Positions 44,986 through 52,423 of a stretch of 64,000 bases of DNA are shown here, in pieces. The translations under genes were made by a program, and so were the position numbers. The notes below the pieces were generated by a model. The model ran no database searches. It was not told where the DNA came from and worked only from the letters and a program-made list of their open reading frames with translations. Origin of the DNA: Clostridia bacterium (GTDB lineage Bacteria; Bacillota; Clostridia; Christensenellales; Aristaeellaceae). Within the stretch, counting starts at the first letter, position 1. Every line of letters starts with the position of its first letter. The stretch covers positions 1 to 64,000 of the forward strand of contig JAFWQA010000061.1 of NCBI GenBank assembly GCA_017509255.1, given 5' to 3'.

Positions 44986-45948
44986 TTATTCGGCGTCATC
45001 CCGGTACATCGGGTGATAGACCCTTCTGTCCAGGGAGAAAATCTTTTCGCTGAAGGACCCCTCCGGGGTTTTTTCCGCGACGGTCTTCATCGTATTCATA
45101 CGGGCGTCCAGCATGTCGATCCAGTGCAGTGCCTCCGCTTCGGGGAACATCGGCGGCTTCGGGCTTCCGTACTCCGCCTCTCCGTGATGGCTGAGCAGCA
45201 TATGCTCCAGCAGCACCAGCGGTTCTCCCTTCACGCCCGTCCTCTCCGCTGCGAGATTCAGGTTCGTTATGCCGCGCACCAGGTGTCCCAGCAGCTGCCC
45301 GTCCCGCGTGTAGTCGGTCACGTTGCCGGTCTCGTCGCTCTTGAGCTCATCGATCTTTCCCAGATCGTGGATGATCACGCCGGCCAGCAGAAGATCCCGG
45401 TTCAGCCAGGGGTAGTTTTCGATCACGCTTTCCGCCAGGTGAAGCATGTCCGTCGTATGATGCAGAAGGCCGCTGCGCTCGGCGTGATGCATCCGCTGCG
45501 CCGCGGGAAACCATTCCAGCTTCTCTCCGGCAATGTTCAGCATCTCGTCCGTCAGCTTCCGCAGGGCTTCGCTCCGGAAGGAGGCGACCGCCTCCCGGAT
45601 ATCGCCCATCATGTCGCCCGCGGCTCTGGGTGCGCTCGGCACCAGGGCGTTCATGTCCACCTCATCCTCCGGGGCGGCTTTCCGCCATCTCTCGATCCTC
45701 AGCTGCAGCCGTCCGTTGTATTCCTGCACCAGCCCGCGGACCTTGATCACGCTGCCGCTCTGCGGCATTTCCTGCGTGTCCTCCCAGTTCCAGATCTTTC
45801 CGTTGATCTCGCCGGACTGGTCAGCCAGGCTCATGTCGATATATACTCTGCCGTTCTTGTCCGTCTTTCTGTCCGCCCCGCGCACCAGCAGGAAGCTTCC
45901 TTCCATGCGGTCATTCGCTGCCAGGCGGCAGACTGCCTTTTGTTCCAT
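44986..45948 (-). CDS. yhaM: YhaM-family 3'-5' exoribonuclease (OB fold plus HD domain)
   Basis: 320 residues. The N-terminal OB-fold runs to about residue 95 (MSLADQSGEINGKIWNWED). The HD domain carries HHAERSGLLHHTTDML and AGVIIHDLGKIDEL, with later His residues in LLSHHGEAEYGSP. YhaM degrades RNA and single-stranded DNA from the 3' end with divalent metal. It lies 19 bases after dnaB. Confidence 0.92.
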   Translation of the reverse strand: MEQKAVCRLAANDRMEGSFLLVRGADRKTDKNGRVYIDMSLADQSGEINGKIWNWEDTQEMPQSGSVIKVRGLVQEYNGRLQLRIERWRKAAPEDEVDMNALVPSAPRAAGDMMGDIREAVASFRSEALRKLTDEMLNIAGEKLEWFPAAQRMHHAERSGLLHHTTDMLHLAESVIENYPWLNRDLLLAGVIIHDLGKIDELKSDETGNVTDYTRDGQLLGHLVRGITNLNLAAERTGVKGEPLVLLEHMLLSHHGEAEYGSPKPPMFPEAEALHWIDMLDARMNTMKTVAEKTPEGSFSEKIFSLDRRVYHPMYRDDAE

Positions 45949-45967
45949 TCACTGTCCTCCGGGATTC

Positions 45968-47338
45968 TCAGAAGGGGGCGTCCCCTCCGCGCTGTTCTTC
46001 CTTCAGATTTGCAAAGGTCGTATATTCACTCAGCCAGGCAAGCTTCACCATTCCGAGCGGTCCGCTTCTCTGCTTGGCGATGTTGACTTCCGCGATGTTT
46101 TTGTCCTCTGTGTCCTTGTTGTAATACTCTTCCCTGTGCAGGAACATGACCACGTCCGCGTCCTGTTCAATGGAACCGGAATCGCGCAGGTCGCTCAGCA
46201 TCGGCCGCTTGTCGATACGGTCCTTGTTCGCGCGGCTCAGCTGCGCGCAGGCGATCAGGGGGATCTTCAGCTCCAGGGCAATGGCCTTCAGCTGACGGCT
46301 GATCTCCGACACCTCCAGGTTCCGGCTTTCCGTACGGTTGTCGCTGTGCATGAGCCCCAGGTAGTCGATCAGGATCAGGTCCAGCCCACGGTCCATCATC
46401 AGCCGGCGGCATCTGGATCTCAGCATGCTGGGCGTCAGTCCTGATGTATCGTCCAGATAAAGCGGCGCGTTGGAAACATTCACCAGGGATTCCGTCAGCT
46501 TGATCCAGTCCTGGTCTGAAAGCGTTCCCTTGCGGACCCGCTGCATATCCACCTTGGCGTCGGAGCACAGCACGCGCATGGCGATCTGCTCCCGCGGCAT
46601 TTCCAGGCTGAAAACGGCGACTGACTTGTTCTTGATAATGCTCGCGTAGCCTGCCACATTCATCGCGAAAGAGGTTTTCCCCATGCCGGGCCTTGCCCCG
46701 ACCACGATGAATTCACCGCTGTGCAGGCCCGTCAGGTAACTGTCCAGATCGATGAAGCCCGTCGGCACACCGGAGATCTCCCCGTGAAGCTTTGACAGCT
46801 CCTCGATCTGTCCGAAGGTAGCCGGCAGCACGTCTTTGATTGCTATAAGCGTATCCCCGCCCGTCCGGTTCATGGAGATGTCAAAGATCGCTTTTTCGGC
46901 GGATGCCAGCGTTTCCTGCAGCGGATTCTGTTGGGTATAGCAGTCCTTTTCGATATCCTGGCAGGCCCGGATCAGTTTCCTCAGGGTGCTTTTCTCGGCA
47001 ACGATGTCGATGTACGCCCTGACATTGGCAGTGGTCGGAACGGATGTGATCAGCTTCATCAGGTACGGATCCCCGCCGATGCCGTCGAGCGTTCCCCGGC
47101 GGCTCAGCTCCGCGTCCACTGTGGTCAGGTCCACCGGCTTCCGTTCGGAGTGAAGCGCCCTCATGGCGGAATAGATTTCCTTGTGCTCTGCCAGATAGAA
47201 ATCGTCTTCCCGGAGCTGCTCGGTGGCGCGCAGCACGGCGGTGCTGTCCTGCAGCATTGCGCCCAGGACGCTGATCTCCGCTTCCGTGCTGTTGGGCATC
47301 GTCATGCTCCGCAGCTCTTTCTCTCCGATCTCCGCCAT
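45968..47338 (-). CDS. dnaB: Replicative DNA helicase DnaB
   Basis: 456 residues. The N-terminal DnaB domain (PNSTEAEISVLGAMLQD) is followed by a RecA-like ATPase with Walker A GARPGMGKTSFAMN, Walker B LDLILIDYLGLM, and the conserved SRQLKAIALELKIPLIACAQLSR. It unwinds DNA at the fork. It follows rplI by 19 bases, the usual Firmicute order. No intein is present. Confidence 0.97.
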   Translation of the reverse strand: MAEIGEKELRSMTMPNSTEAEISVLGAMLQDSTAVLRATEQLREDDFYLAEHKEIYSAMRALHSERKPVDLTTVDAELSRRGTLDGIGGDPYLMKLITSVPTTANVRAYIDIVAEKSTLRKLIRACQDIEKDCYTQQNPLQETLASAEKAIFDISMNRTGGDTLIAIKDVLPATFGQIEELSKLHGEISGVPTGFIDLDSYLTGLHSGEFIVVGARPGMGKTSFAMNVAGYASIIKNKSVAVFSLEMPREQIAMRVLCSDAKVDMQRVRKGTLSDQDWIKLTESLVNVSNAPLYLDDTSGLTPSMLRSRCRRLMMDRGLDLILIDYLGLMHSDNRTESRNLEVSEISRQLKAIALELKIPLIACAQLSRANKDRIDKRPMLSDLRDSGSIEQDADVVMFLHREEYYNKDTEDKNIAEVNIAKQRSGPLGMVKLAWLSEYTTFANLKEEQRGGDAPF

Positions 47339-47357
47339 TTTTCTCCCGATCCCTCTC

Positions 47358-47810
47358 TTATTTGTTCAGCGGCTCCACCCGCAGGATCATCGGTGTGGTT
47401 ACGCCGCTGTGCAGCCAGACGGTGATTTCCCGGTCGCCGATCTCCCGGATCGGGTCTCCCAGATCGATCTTGCGCTTGTCCACCGTCACTCCGTGCTGCT
47501 TTTCCAGCGCTTCCGCGACCTCAGCCGCGGTTACGCTGCCGTACAGGCGGCCCTTCTCGCCGCACTTGATCTTCATCTCAATGACCTTGCGCTTCAGGCT
47601 GTCCGCCTTCTGCTTCGCTTCAGCCAGCTCCTCTGCTTCCCGGGCGTCCCGCGCCGCGCGCTTGCGTTCGATCTCCTTCAGCGTGCCGGGGGTCGCTTCC
47701 GCCGCCAGCTTCTGCGGAAAAAGGAAGTTCCGGGCATATCCGTCGCTCACGTTGAGCACGTCGTCCCTTTTCCCGATATTCTTCACGTCCTTGAGCAAAA
47801 TGACCTTCAT
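47358..47810 (-). CDS. rplI: Ribosomal protein bL9
   Basis: 150 residues, normal length. The N-terminal rRNA-binding domain is [33 protein letters not shown] long connecting helix with [21 protein letters not shown] leads to the C-terminal domain ([17 protein letters not shown]). It lies two bases after yybS and before dnaB. Confidence 0.97.
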   Translation of the reverse strand: MKVILLKDVKNIGKRDDVLNVSDGYARNFLFPQKLAAEATPGTLKEIERKRAARDAREAEELAEAKQKADSLKRKVIEMKIKCGEKGRLYGSVTAAEVAEALEKQHGVTVDKRKIDLGDPIREIGDREITVWLHSGVTTPMILRVEPLNK

Positions 47811-47812
47811 TC

Positions 47813-48835
47813 TTATTCAGCCTCCTCTTTGGGCCGCAGATGTCTTGCGTCCCTTCTCTGATCGATCACACCCATAATGATCGGGATGATCGGCGCCAGC
47901 ACCGACAGGGCGACCGCCCATAAGCTTCTGGCAGCGCTCTTCACTCCGAATTTCTTCTGCATCCAAAGCATCAGTGATACTCCCTGCAGAAGATAGCTCA
48001 CGCGGAATACCGCCAGGCTCAGGTTTCCGAGATACGCCGCTGCTCCGCCTCCCAGATTGGCCGGCAGCCAGCCGAGGCACAGGGTCGCGGCAGCCAGGCC
48101 GATCCCCCGCGGCATAAACCACTGCTCCGGTCTGGGCAGTTCCCCTTCCTCCCCGTTCCGGCGTCTCCTCCAGTCGGGGATGATCGTGCACAGCAGCGCC
48201 GTCAGCGCCGTATGATAAATAATAGTCCTGCAGATCGCTGCGGGAAGGATCTCCTCCAGCGTAACGCGCAGGCTCCACAGCAGCTGCATTTTCGTATCCT
48301 CAGGAATGAACACGGTTCCCATTACGCGCAGTGCGGGCATCAGGGCTTCCGCTCCGGTCAGCCGGGCCCACCCCATGCTGTAAGCGTTCAGCAGGATCGA
48401 TTCGGCATCCGGCGAGGCATTGACCCATTCCGTCGCAGCGTTGGCCAGGCCGGCTGTGATCTGTCCGTCATACTCCCCCTGCAGCAGTGCGGTTCCGGCG
48501 ATCCATGCCGCAAAACACAGCAGTACCCACATCAGCGGACGGAAGCCCTTTCTCCGAAGGGGGATCAGCGGGATCGCCAGGCACAGCGCGCACCAGGGCA
48601 GCAGTACGGGCAGCATGCCGGTGGGCAGAGTCCCTACGGTCACGGCTCCGGCCGTCAGGCATACGGCAGCGGATCCGACCCAGCCGGCGGTCACGCTCAA
48701 TGCGGCGGAGAAAACGGGAAGCAGCACTAAGGAGGCTGCAGCCCACAGCACGCTTCTCAGGGAAGCCGTCGCGATCAGCAGGCTGATCACAGCCGGTGCC
48801 ACGAACCAAAGTTTGCGCTCATTCTTTTGCTGCAT
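47813..48835 (-). CDS. YybS-family (DUF2232) membrane protein
   Basis: 340 residues with about eight hydrophobic spans and a basic C-terminal tail. The spans, length and gene position (before rplI and dnaB) fit the YybS family of Firmicutes, whose role is unknown. In many relatives a c-di-AMP phosphodiesterase gene (yybT/gdpP) lies between yybS and rplI; here it is missing. The start at 48835 has GGGGAGGTGACGGC upstream. Confidence 0.82.
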   Translation of the reverse strand: MQQKNERKLWFVAPAVISLLIATASLRSVLWAAASLVLLPVFSAALSVTAGWVGSAAVCLTAGAVTVGTLPTGMLPVLLPWCALCLAIPLIPLRRKGFRPLMWVLLCFAAWIAGTALLQGEYDGQITAGLANAATEWVNASPDAESILLNAYSMGWARLTGAEALMPALRVMGTVFIPEDTKMQLLWSLRVTLEEILPAAICRTIIYHTALTALLCTIIPDWRRRRNGEEGELPRPEQWFMPRGIGLAAATLCLGWLPANLGGGAAAYLGNLSLAVFRVSYLLQGVSLMLWMQKKFGVKSAARSLWAVALSVLAPIIPIIMGVIDQRRDARHLRPKEEAE

Positions 48836-48871
48836 GCCGTCACCTCCCCATATTGCATATATAATCAGTTT

Positions 48872-48900
48872 ATTTTATCCCAACTCCCGCAAAAATGCAA
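48872..48900 (-). promoter_or_regulatory. Promoter of the yybS-rplI-dnaB cluster
   Basis: Minus strand: TTGCAT (48895-48900), 17-base spacer, TAAAAT (48872-48877). Confidence 0.75.
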
Positions 48901-48939
48901 TATATCCGTAACAAGTTGCCCGCATCCTCTCCGTACGGC

Positions 48940-48968
48940 TTGCTGCCCGGTTCGCCCGGTGCTATACT
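48940..48968 (+). promoter_or_regulatory. Promoter of the Nudix gene
   Basis: TTGCTG (48940-48945), 17-base spacer, TATACT (48963-48968). Confidence 0.7.
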
Positions 48969-49009
48969 TTTATACGGCGGCAGCGTCCGCCCGGAAAGGA
49001 GAAAGCTTT

Positions 49010-49630
49010 ATGGATCACCCGGTCGTTCCTCTTCTGGAAAATCGTTTTCTGAAGGTTTTTGATCTGCAGTACGCGCCGGGCCGCCATTATTACGTAGCCA
49101 CCCGCCGCGCCGCGGCAAACATGGTTGCCGCGCAGGATGAGGCCTCGTGGGCGGACCTTCTGCCGGACGCCGTTTCCGTCTGCCTGATCCTGCATGAACA
49201 GAACCGGCCGGACCGTATGGTGCTGAACCGGGAATACCGTTATCCGCTGGGGCACACCGTCATCAGCGTTCCCGCGGGCCTGATCGATGCCGGGGACCGG
49301 TGCGGCTCCCGGGAGCAGGCTCTGCTCACCGCCGCCTCGCGGGAAATATATGAAGAAACCGGTCTGACCCTTACCGAGTCGGACCGGATCCGCGTACTCA
49401 ATCCCTGTCTCTTTTCCTCTCCCGGCATGACGGATGAATCCAACGCGATGGTGCGCGTGGATCTCTTCGGTCACGCGGAGGAGGAACTGACCCAGGCCCA
49501 TGCGGAAAGCACAGAGCGCTTTGAGGGTTTCTCTCTCGTTACGCGGGAGGAGGCGCGGGATCTGCTTTTCCGTGGCAATATCAGCGTTTATACCTGGATC
49601 GGGCTGTCCGCCTTCATACACGATCTTTAA
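49010..49630 (+). CDS. Nudix hydrolase, ADP-ribose pyrophosphatase-like
   Basis: 206 residues from ATG 49010 (GGAAAGGAGAAAGCTTT upstream); the longer frame upstream includes the promoter. The Nudix helix is TAASREIYEETGL. The preceding loop is longer than the strict Nudix consensus spacing, with Gln where the first Glu is expected. NREYRYPLGHTVISVPAGLID resembles ADP-ribose or sugar-nucleotide pyrophosphatases. A hairpin with a T run follows the stop. Confidence 0.87.
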   Translation: MDHPVVPLLENRFLKVFDLQYAPGRHYYVATRRAAANMVAAQDEASWADLLPDAVSVCLILHEQNRPDRMVLNREYRYPLGHTVISVPAGLIDAGDRCGSREQALLTAASREIYEETGLTLTESDRIRVLNPCLFSSPGMTDESNAMVRVDLFGHAEEELTQAHAESTERFEGFSLVTREEARDLLFRGNISVYTWIGLSAFIHDL

Positions 49631-49650
49631 TGTCTTCCGGTTTATGTCGC

Positions 49651-49682
49651 GGGGAGGGCCGTTCAGGCTCCCCCCTGTTTTT
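49651..49682 (+). terminator. Terminator after the Nudix gene
   Basis: A stem GGGGAG (49651-49656) with CTCCCC (49669-49674), followed by CCTGTTTTT. It overlaps the end of the convergent MerR gene. Confidence 0.6.
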
Positions 49683-50061
49683 CTTCCTCGCGGGCTTCCC
49701 ATTCCTTCTGTTTCCCGGAAAAGAAGTTCAGCTTCCAGGTGACCTTGTCCAGATACTTCTGTGTTTCCTCCATATGGGCGATAATATGCTCCCGATGCTC
49801 CCGCAGGATCTCACAGCGTTCCTTCAGGGTGTGCTCGCCCTCCCTGGTCAGCCGGATGAACCGGGCGATCTCCGCCAGGGGCATGCCTGTGTTCTTCAGG
49901 CAGCAGATCAGGCCCAGGGATTCCATATCGTCATCCGAATAGGACCGGATCCCGCCGGAGGTCCGGCTGATATCGGTCAGAAGGCCTTCCTTTTCATAAA
50001 ACCGCAGCGTATGCGCGCTCAGTCCCGTCCTCTCGCATACCTCTTTGATCGTGTAAGGCAT
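49663..50061 (-). CDS. MerR-family transcriptional regulator
   Basis: 132 residues. The winged helix is YTIKEVCERTGLSAHTLRFYEKEGLL. The dimerisation helix runs through LREHREHIIAHMEETQKYLDKVTWKLNF. It has no Cys pattern for metal sensing and belongs to the general AdhR/TipAN-like branch. The start has GGAGGAGGGTACGAG upstream. It follows the putative glycosidase gene on the same strand after 117 bases. Confidence 0.9.
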   Translation of the reverse strand: MPYTIKEVCERTGLSAHTLRFYEKEGLLTDISRTSGGIRSYSDDDMESLGLICCLKNTGMPLAEIARFIRLTREGEHTLKERCEILREHREHIIAHMEETQKYLDKVTWKLNFFSGKQKEWEAREEEKQGGA

Positions 50062-50178
50062 CTCGTACCCTCCTCCGGCAGCAGCGCCGATCGTTTTTAT
50101 TTCAATTTTCCGTACATTTCTCCGTCAGCCGTGATCGCGGTATATGAGCGGATCGGCGGAGAGGAATTCTTACGTATC

Positions 50179-51933
50179 TTATTTTTCTCTCAGGATTTTG
50201 TAAAGTTTATACTCGCCCGGGACCGCCGGGAGTTCAAACACTGCTTCCCCGTCCTTTACATACAGCGGCTCAGCCTCCCGTCCGTCAGGACGCCCGCCGC
50301 CCTTCACGGTCAGCTTCCTTCCGCCCTTCACGTGCAGCCGCACCTTCGTTTGCTGCACGCCGTCCATCACGTAGGGATAGAGGATCACGCTGTCGTTGTC
50401 GTACACGAAAAGGCTCACACGGGATGGTCCCTCCAGCCAGATGCCGTTCACCGGCACAGCCTTGCGGATCCGGCTGATCACCGGCGCGGGCATCCGGTAA
50501 AAGTCCGGATACGCGTCCGGCACGGTAACGGTCCACAGGGTGCTGTAAGCGTAATCGTCCCTCAGCAGCAGGGCATAACTCTCCTCGCCGTGCGCGGCCT
50601 TCACCACTGCCCAGGTACTGTTGTTCCGGAATTCCGCCACGGGGATGCTCACGCTCTTCTCCGCGGCGGGATATTCCCGCGTCCTCCCGTCCTCCACGCG
50701 GTAACTCTCCGCCGTCGCGTGCCTTCCCCGCAGACGGATGGATGTGAAGTTCTCATATCCCTTGTCCTTCACCGCGTCCCAGAACCCGGTAGTCACGACC
50801 GCCGTGTTCCCGTCCTTCCGCAGGAAGGCGTCCAGCTTCTCCAGGATCTCCGGGTCATATGCCGACGATCCTGTCAGCAGGATCTGCTTCGCTTTTTCCG
50901 GAAAATACGGAGTGCACACGATGGGCAGTCCGCACATGCCCAGGAAGTCCTGCACGTTGTCCTCTCCCTGACAGTTGTCCGGCAGGTAGCAGGCGATTCC
51001 CTCCGGCTTCCCGGCGCCGTCCAGCACGGCGTCCAGTCTGTCCAGCTGATATCCGAGCGCCGCGGTGTACATATTGTCGCACAGGCTCTGGAAGCAGAAG
51101 AGCATCATTTCCTGCGGCCTGGAGAAAGCCGTCAGGTACGTCTGCTCCAGATAATGTTCCGTGATATGCATGTCAAAATTGTCGAACCACCCGCCGCCGT
51201 TGTGCCCGGGCCACATATTCTCGAAATAGGTCATCAGGCTGAAGCTCAGGTATCGGGGCAGATGCTGGTCAGTGGAGACGGGGTCGCGCGTTTCCGTGCC
51301 GGTATAGATCATGTCAAACAGCTTTCGCTGTTCCGCGGGGTTGTAGCCCGTCTCCTGATAGCTTTCCGCCCAGTTGGGATACTTGATGGTGATCCTGCAC
51401 TTCGGGTTCGCCTTCTTCGCCGGGCTTATGATGTCCTCCTCGCTCACCCGTCTGAGCAGGTCCAGCCGGTAATCCTGCCAGCCGGCCCTGATACCGTTGG
51501 CTTTGTTGTATTCATCCCTGCCCTTCAGGCACTCCGGACACATGCAGTTGGTAAAGAAGAAGTCGTCGATGATGAATTCGTCAAAATGCTCCCCGATGAA
51601 GGCGGAAACCTCCTTCAGCTTCTGCCGCATCTTCGGATCGTTGTAGCAGATGGTGTCAAACAGCCGCTGCTTCGGCTTTTCCCCCTCGGGCGTACGCATC
51701 ACGGTAGTCAGTCCGCCGGCAACCTGCACGCCATGGGTATGGAAAACCTCCCGGATCATTTCGATCTGCTCATGGGAGGCAAGCTCTCCGCGCCAGGGCT
51801 CCAGATAGATCTTGTCCAGCCGCACATGCCTTTCCATAAAGGCCAGCTGCTTTTCCAGTTCTACTCTTGTCACCCTTGCCGCCGCGTGGGCAACGAAATA
51901 GGCTGTTAATGTAAAATTCCGATAGTTTCCCAT
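50179..51933 (-). CDS. Putative glycoside hydrolase-like TIM-barrel protein, family not recognised
   Basis: 584 residues from ATG 51933, with GGAGGAGAG upstream. There is no signal peptide, so it is cytoplasmic. Residues 1-350 have the rhythm of a (beta/alpha)8 barrel (DKIYLEPW, GVQVAGGLTTVMR, FDEFIIDDFFFTNC). A Cys cluster C130-x-C132-xx-C135 sits at what looks like the barrel strand-4 end. Residues 350-460 suggest an amidotransferase-like Rossmann domain of the beta-galactosidase trimerisation type. The end is beta-rich. A glycosidase is likely but not proven. Its promoter carries direct repeats and a palindrome upstream. Confidence 0.6.
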   Translation of the reverse strand: MGNYRNFTLTAYFVAHAAARVTRVELEKQLAFMERHVRLDKIYLEPWRGELASHEQIEMIREVFHTHGVQVAGGLTTVMRTPEGEKPKQRLFDTICYNDPKMRQKLKEVSAFIGEHFDEFIIDDFFFTNCMCPECLKGRDEYNKANGIRAGWQDYRLDLLRRVSEEDIISPAKKANPKCRITIKYPNWAESYQETGYNPAEQRKLFDMIYTGTETRDPVSTDQHLPRYLSFSLMTYFENMWPGHNGGGWFDNFDMHITEHYLEQTYLTAFSRPQEMMLFCFQSLCDNMYTAALGYQLDRLDAVLDGAGKPEGIACYLPDNCQGEDNVQDFLGMCGLPIVCTPYFPEKAKQILLTGSSAYDPEILEKLDAFLRKDGNTAVVTTGFWDAVKDKGYENFTSIRLRGRHATAESYRVEDGRTREYPAAEKSVSIPVAEFRNNSTWAVVKAAHGEESYALLLRDDYAYSTLWTVTVPDAYPDFYRMPAPVISRIRKAVPVNGIWLEGPSRVSLFVYDNDSVILYPYVMDGVQQTKVRLHVKGGRKLTVKGGGRPDGREAEPLYVKDGEAVFELPAVPGEYKLYKILREK

Positions 51934-52033
51934 TATTTGTCTCTCCTCCGCGTCAGCGTCTCTTCCGCCCGCCTCACGTGTATTCTTCCTTTTGTTTTCT
52001 TCCGTTTTCCGGTTTTTCCCGGGTGCTGTCCCT

Positions 52034-52062
52034 ATGCTATCACGTTTCGCATCCATTGTCCA
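52034..52062 (-). promoter_or_regulatory. Promoter of the putative glycosidase gene
   Basis: Minus strand: TGGACA (52057-52062), 17-base spacer, TAGCAT (52034-52039). Confidence 0.6.
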
Positions 52063-52067
52063 CGAAT

Positions 52068-52096
52068 CTGTCAAAAGATATCTTTCCCTGTCAAAA
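52068..52096. promoter_or_regulatory. Candidate activator site: direct repeats around a palindrome
   Basis: CTGTCAAAA occurs at 52068-52076 and again at 52088-52096, 20 bases apart. The perfect palindrome AAAGATATCTTT (52074-52085) lies between. It is immediately upstream of the glycosidase -35 box, the usual place for AraC-type activators. Confidence 0.5.
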
Positions 52097-52187
52097 ACGA
52101 TGGTTTCTGTTTACAGATATGGGCTGCCTTCCGCGGTGCATTTCCCCGGCAGCTCCCTCCCCTGGCTCTTGCCTCCCTTTTCCCCTG
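52097..52187. other. Gene-free stretch between divergent promoters
   Basis: Between the glycosidase operator and the ABC-F promoter. I see no gene, repeat or further promoter in it. Confidence 0.5.
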
Positions 52188-52217
52188 TTGACATTCTTTC
52201 CCGGCCGATGCTATAAT
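52188..52217 (+). promoter_or_regulatory. Full-consensus promoter of the ABC-F gene
   Basis: TTGACA (52188-52193), 18-base spacer, TATAAT (52212-52217), with the TGC of an extended -10 in front. The leader is about 200 bases long. Confidence 0.85.
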
Positions 52218-52239
52218 CAGTTTATCTCAGGAAAGGCGG

Positions 52240-52272
52240 TTGACTAAAGAACTGATGAGAATTTGCAACTGA
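52240..52272 (+). CDS. Candidate 10-residue leader peptide of the ABC-F gene
   Basis: TTG at 52240 opens a frame reading MTKELMRICN and stopping at 52270-52272. An AGGA lies seven bases upstream. An internal ATG at 52255 would give MRICN. Its place between a strong promoter and an intrinsic terminator is what one expects for a ribosome-sensing leader. The segment GCAACT at its end is complementary to AGTTGC (52335-52340), next to the terminator's left arm. Confidence 0.4.
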   Translation: MTKELMRICN

Positions 52273-52326
52273 TTTCGGCACAGGGCATATGACCCGGCGC
52301 GTTTGCATCGGGAATGTTTTTGTCGC

Positions 52327-52365
52327 CGTCTGGAAGTTGCGCTCAGCAGAGTCAGACGCTTTTTT
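52327..52365 (+). terminator. Leader terminator (attenuator) upstream of the ABC-F gene
   Basis: A 7-bp stem CGTCTGG (52327-52333) with TCAGACG (52352-52358, one wobble), then C and six T residues. It ends about 58 bases before the ABC-F start codon and would stop transcription inside the leader. Confidence 0.6.
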
Positions 52366-52423
52366 GTTTGCCTTTATATGCTTTTTCATGCGCTCCTTCC
52401 CGCGGCGGAAAGGGGGCTTTTTT

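Noticed and set aside
52289-52423. A longer N-terminus for the ABC-F protein starting at 52289
   Set aside because: The extra 45 codons run across the attenuator hairpin and its T run. ATG 52424 has a good ribosome site and begins the ATPase domain.
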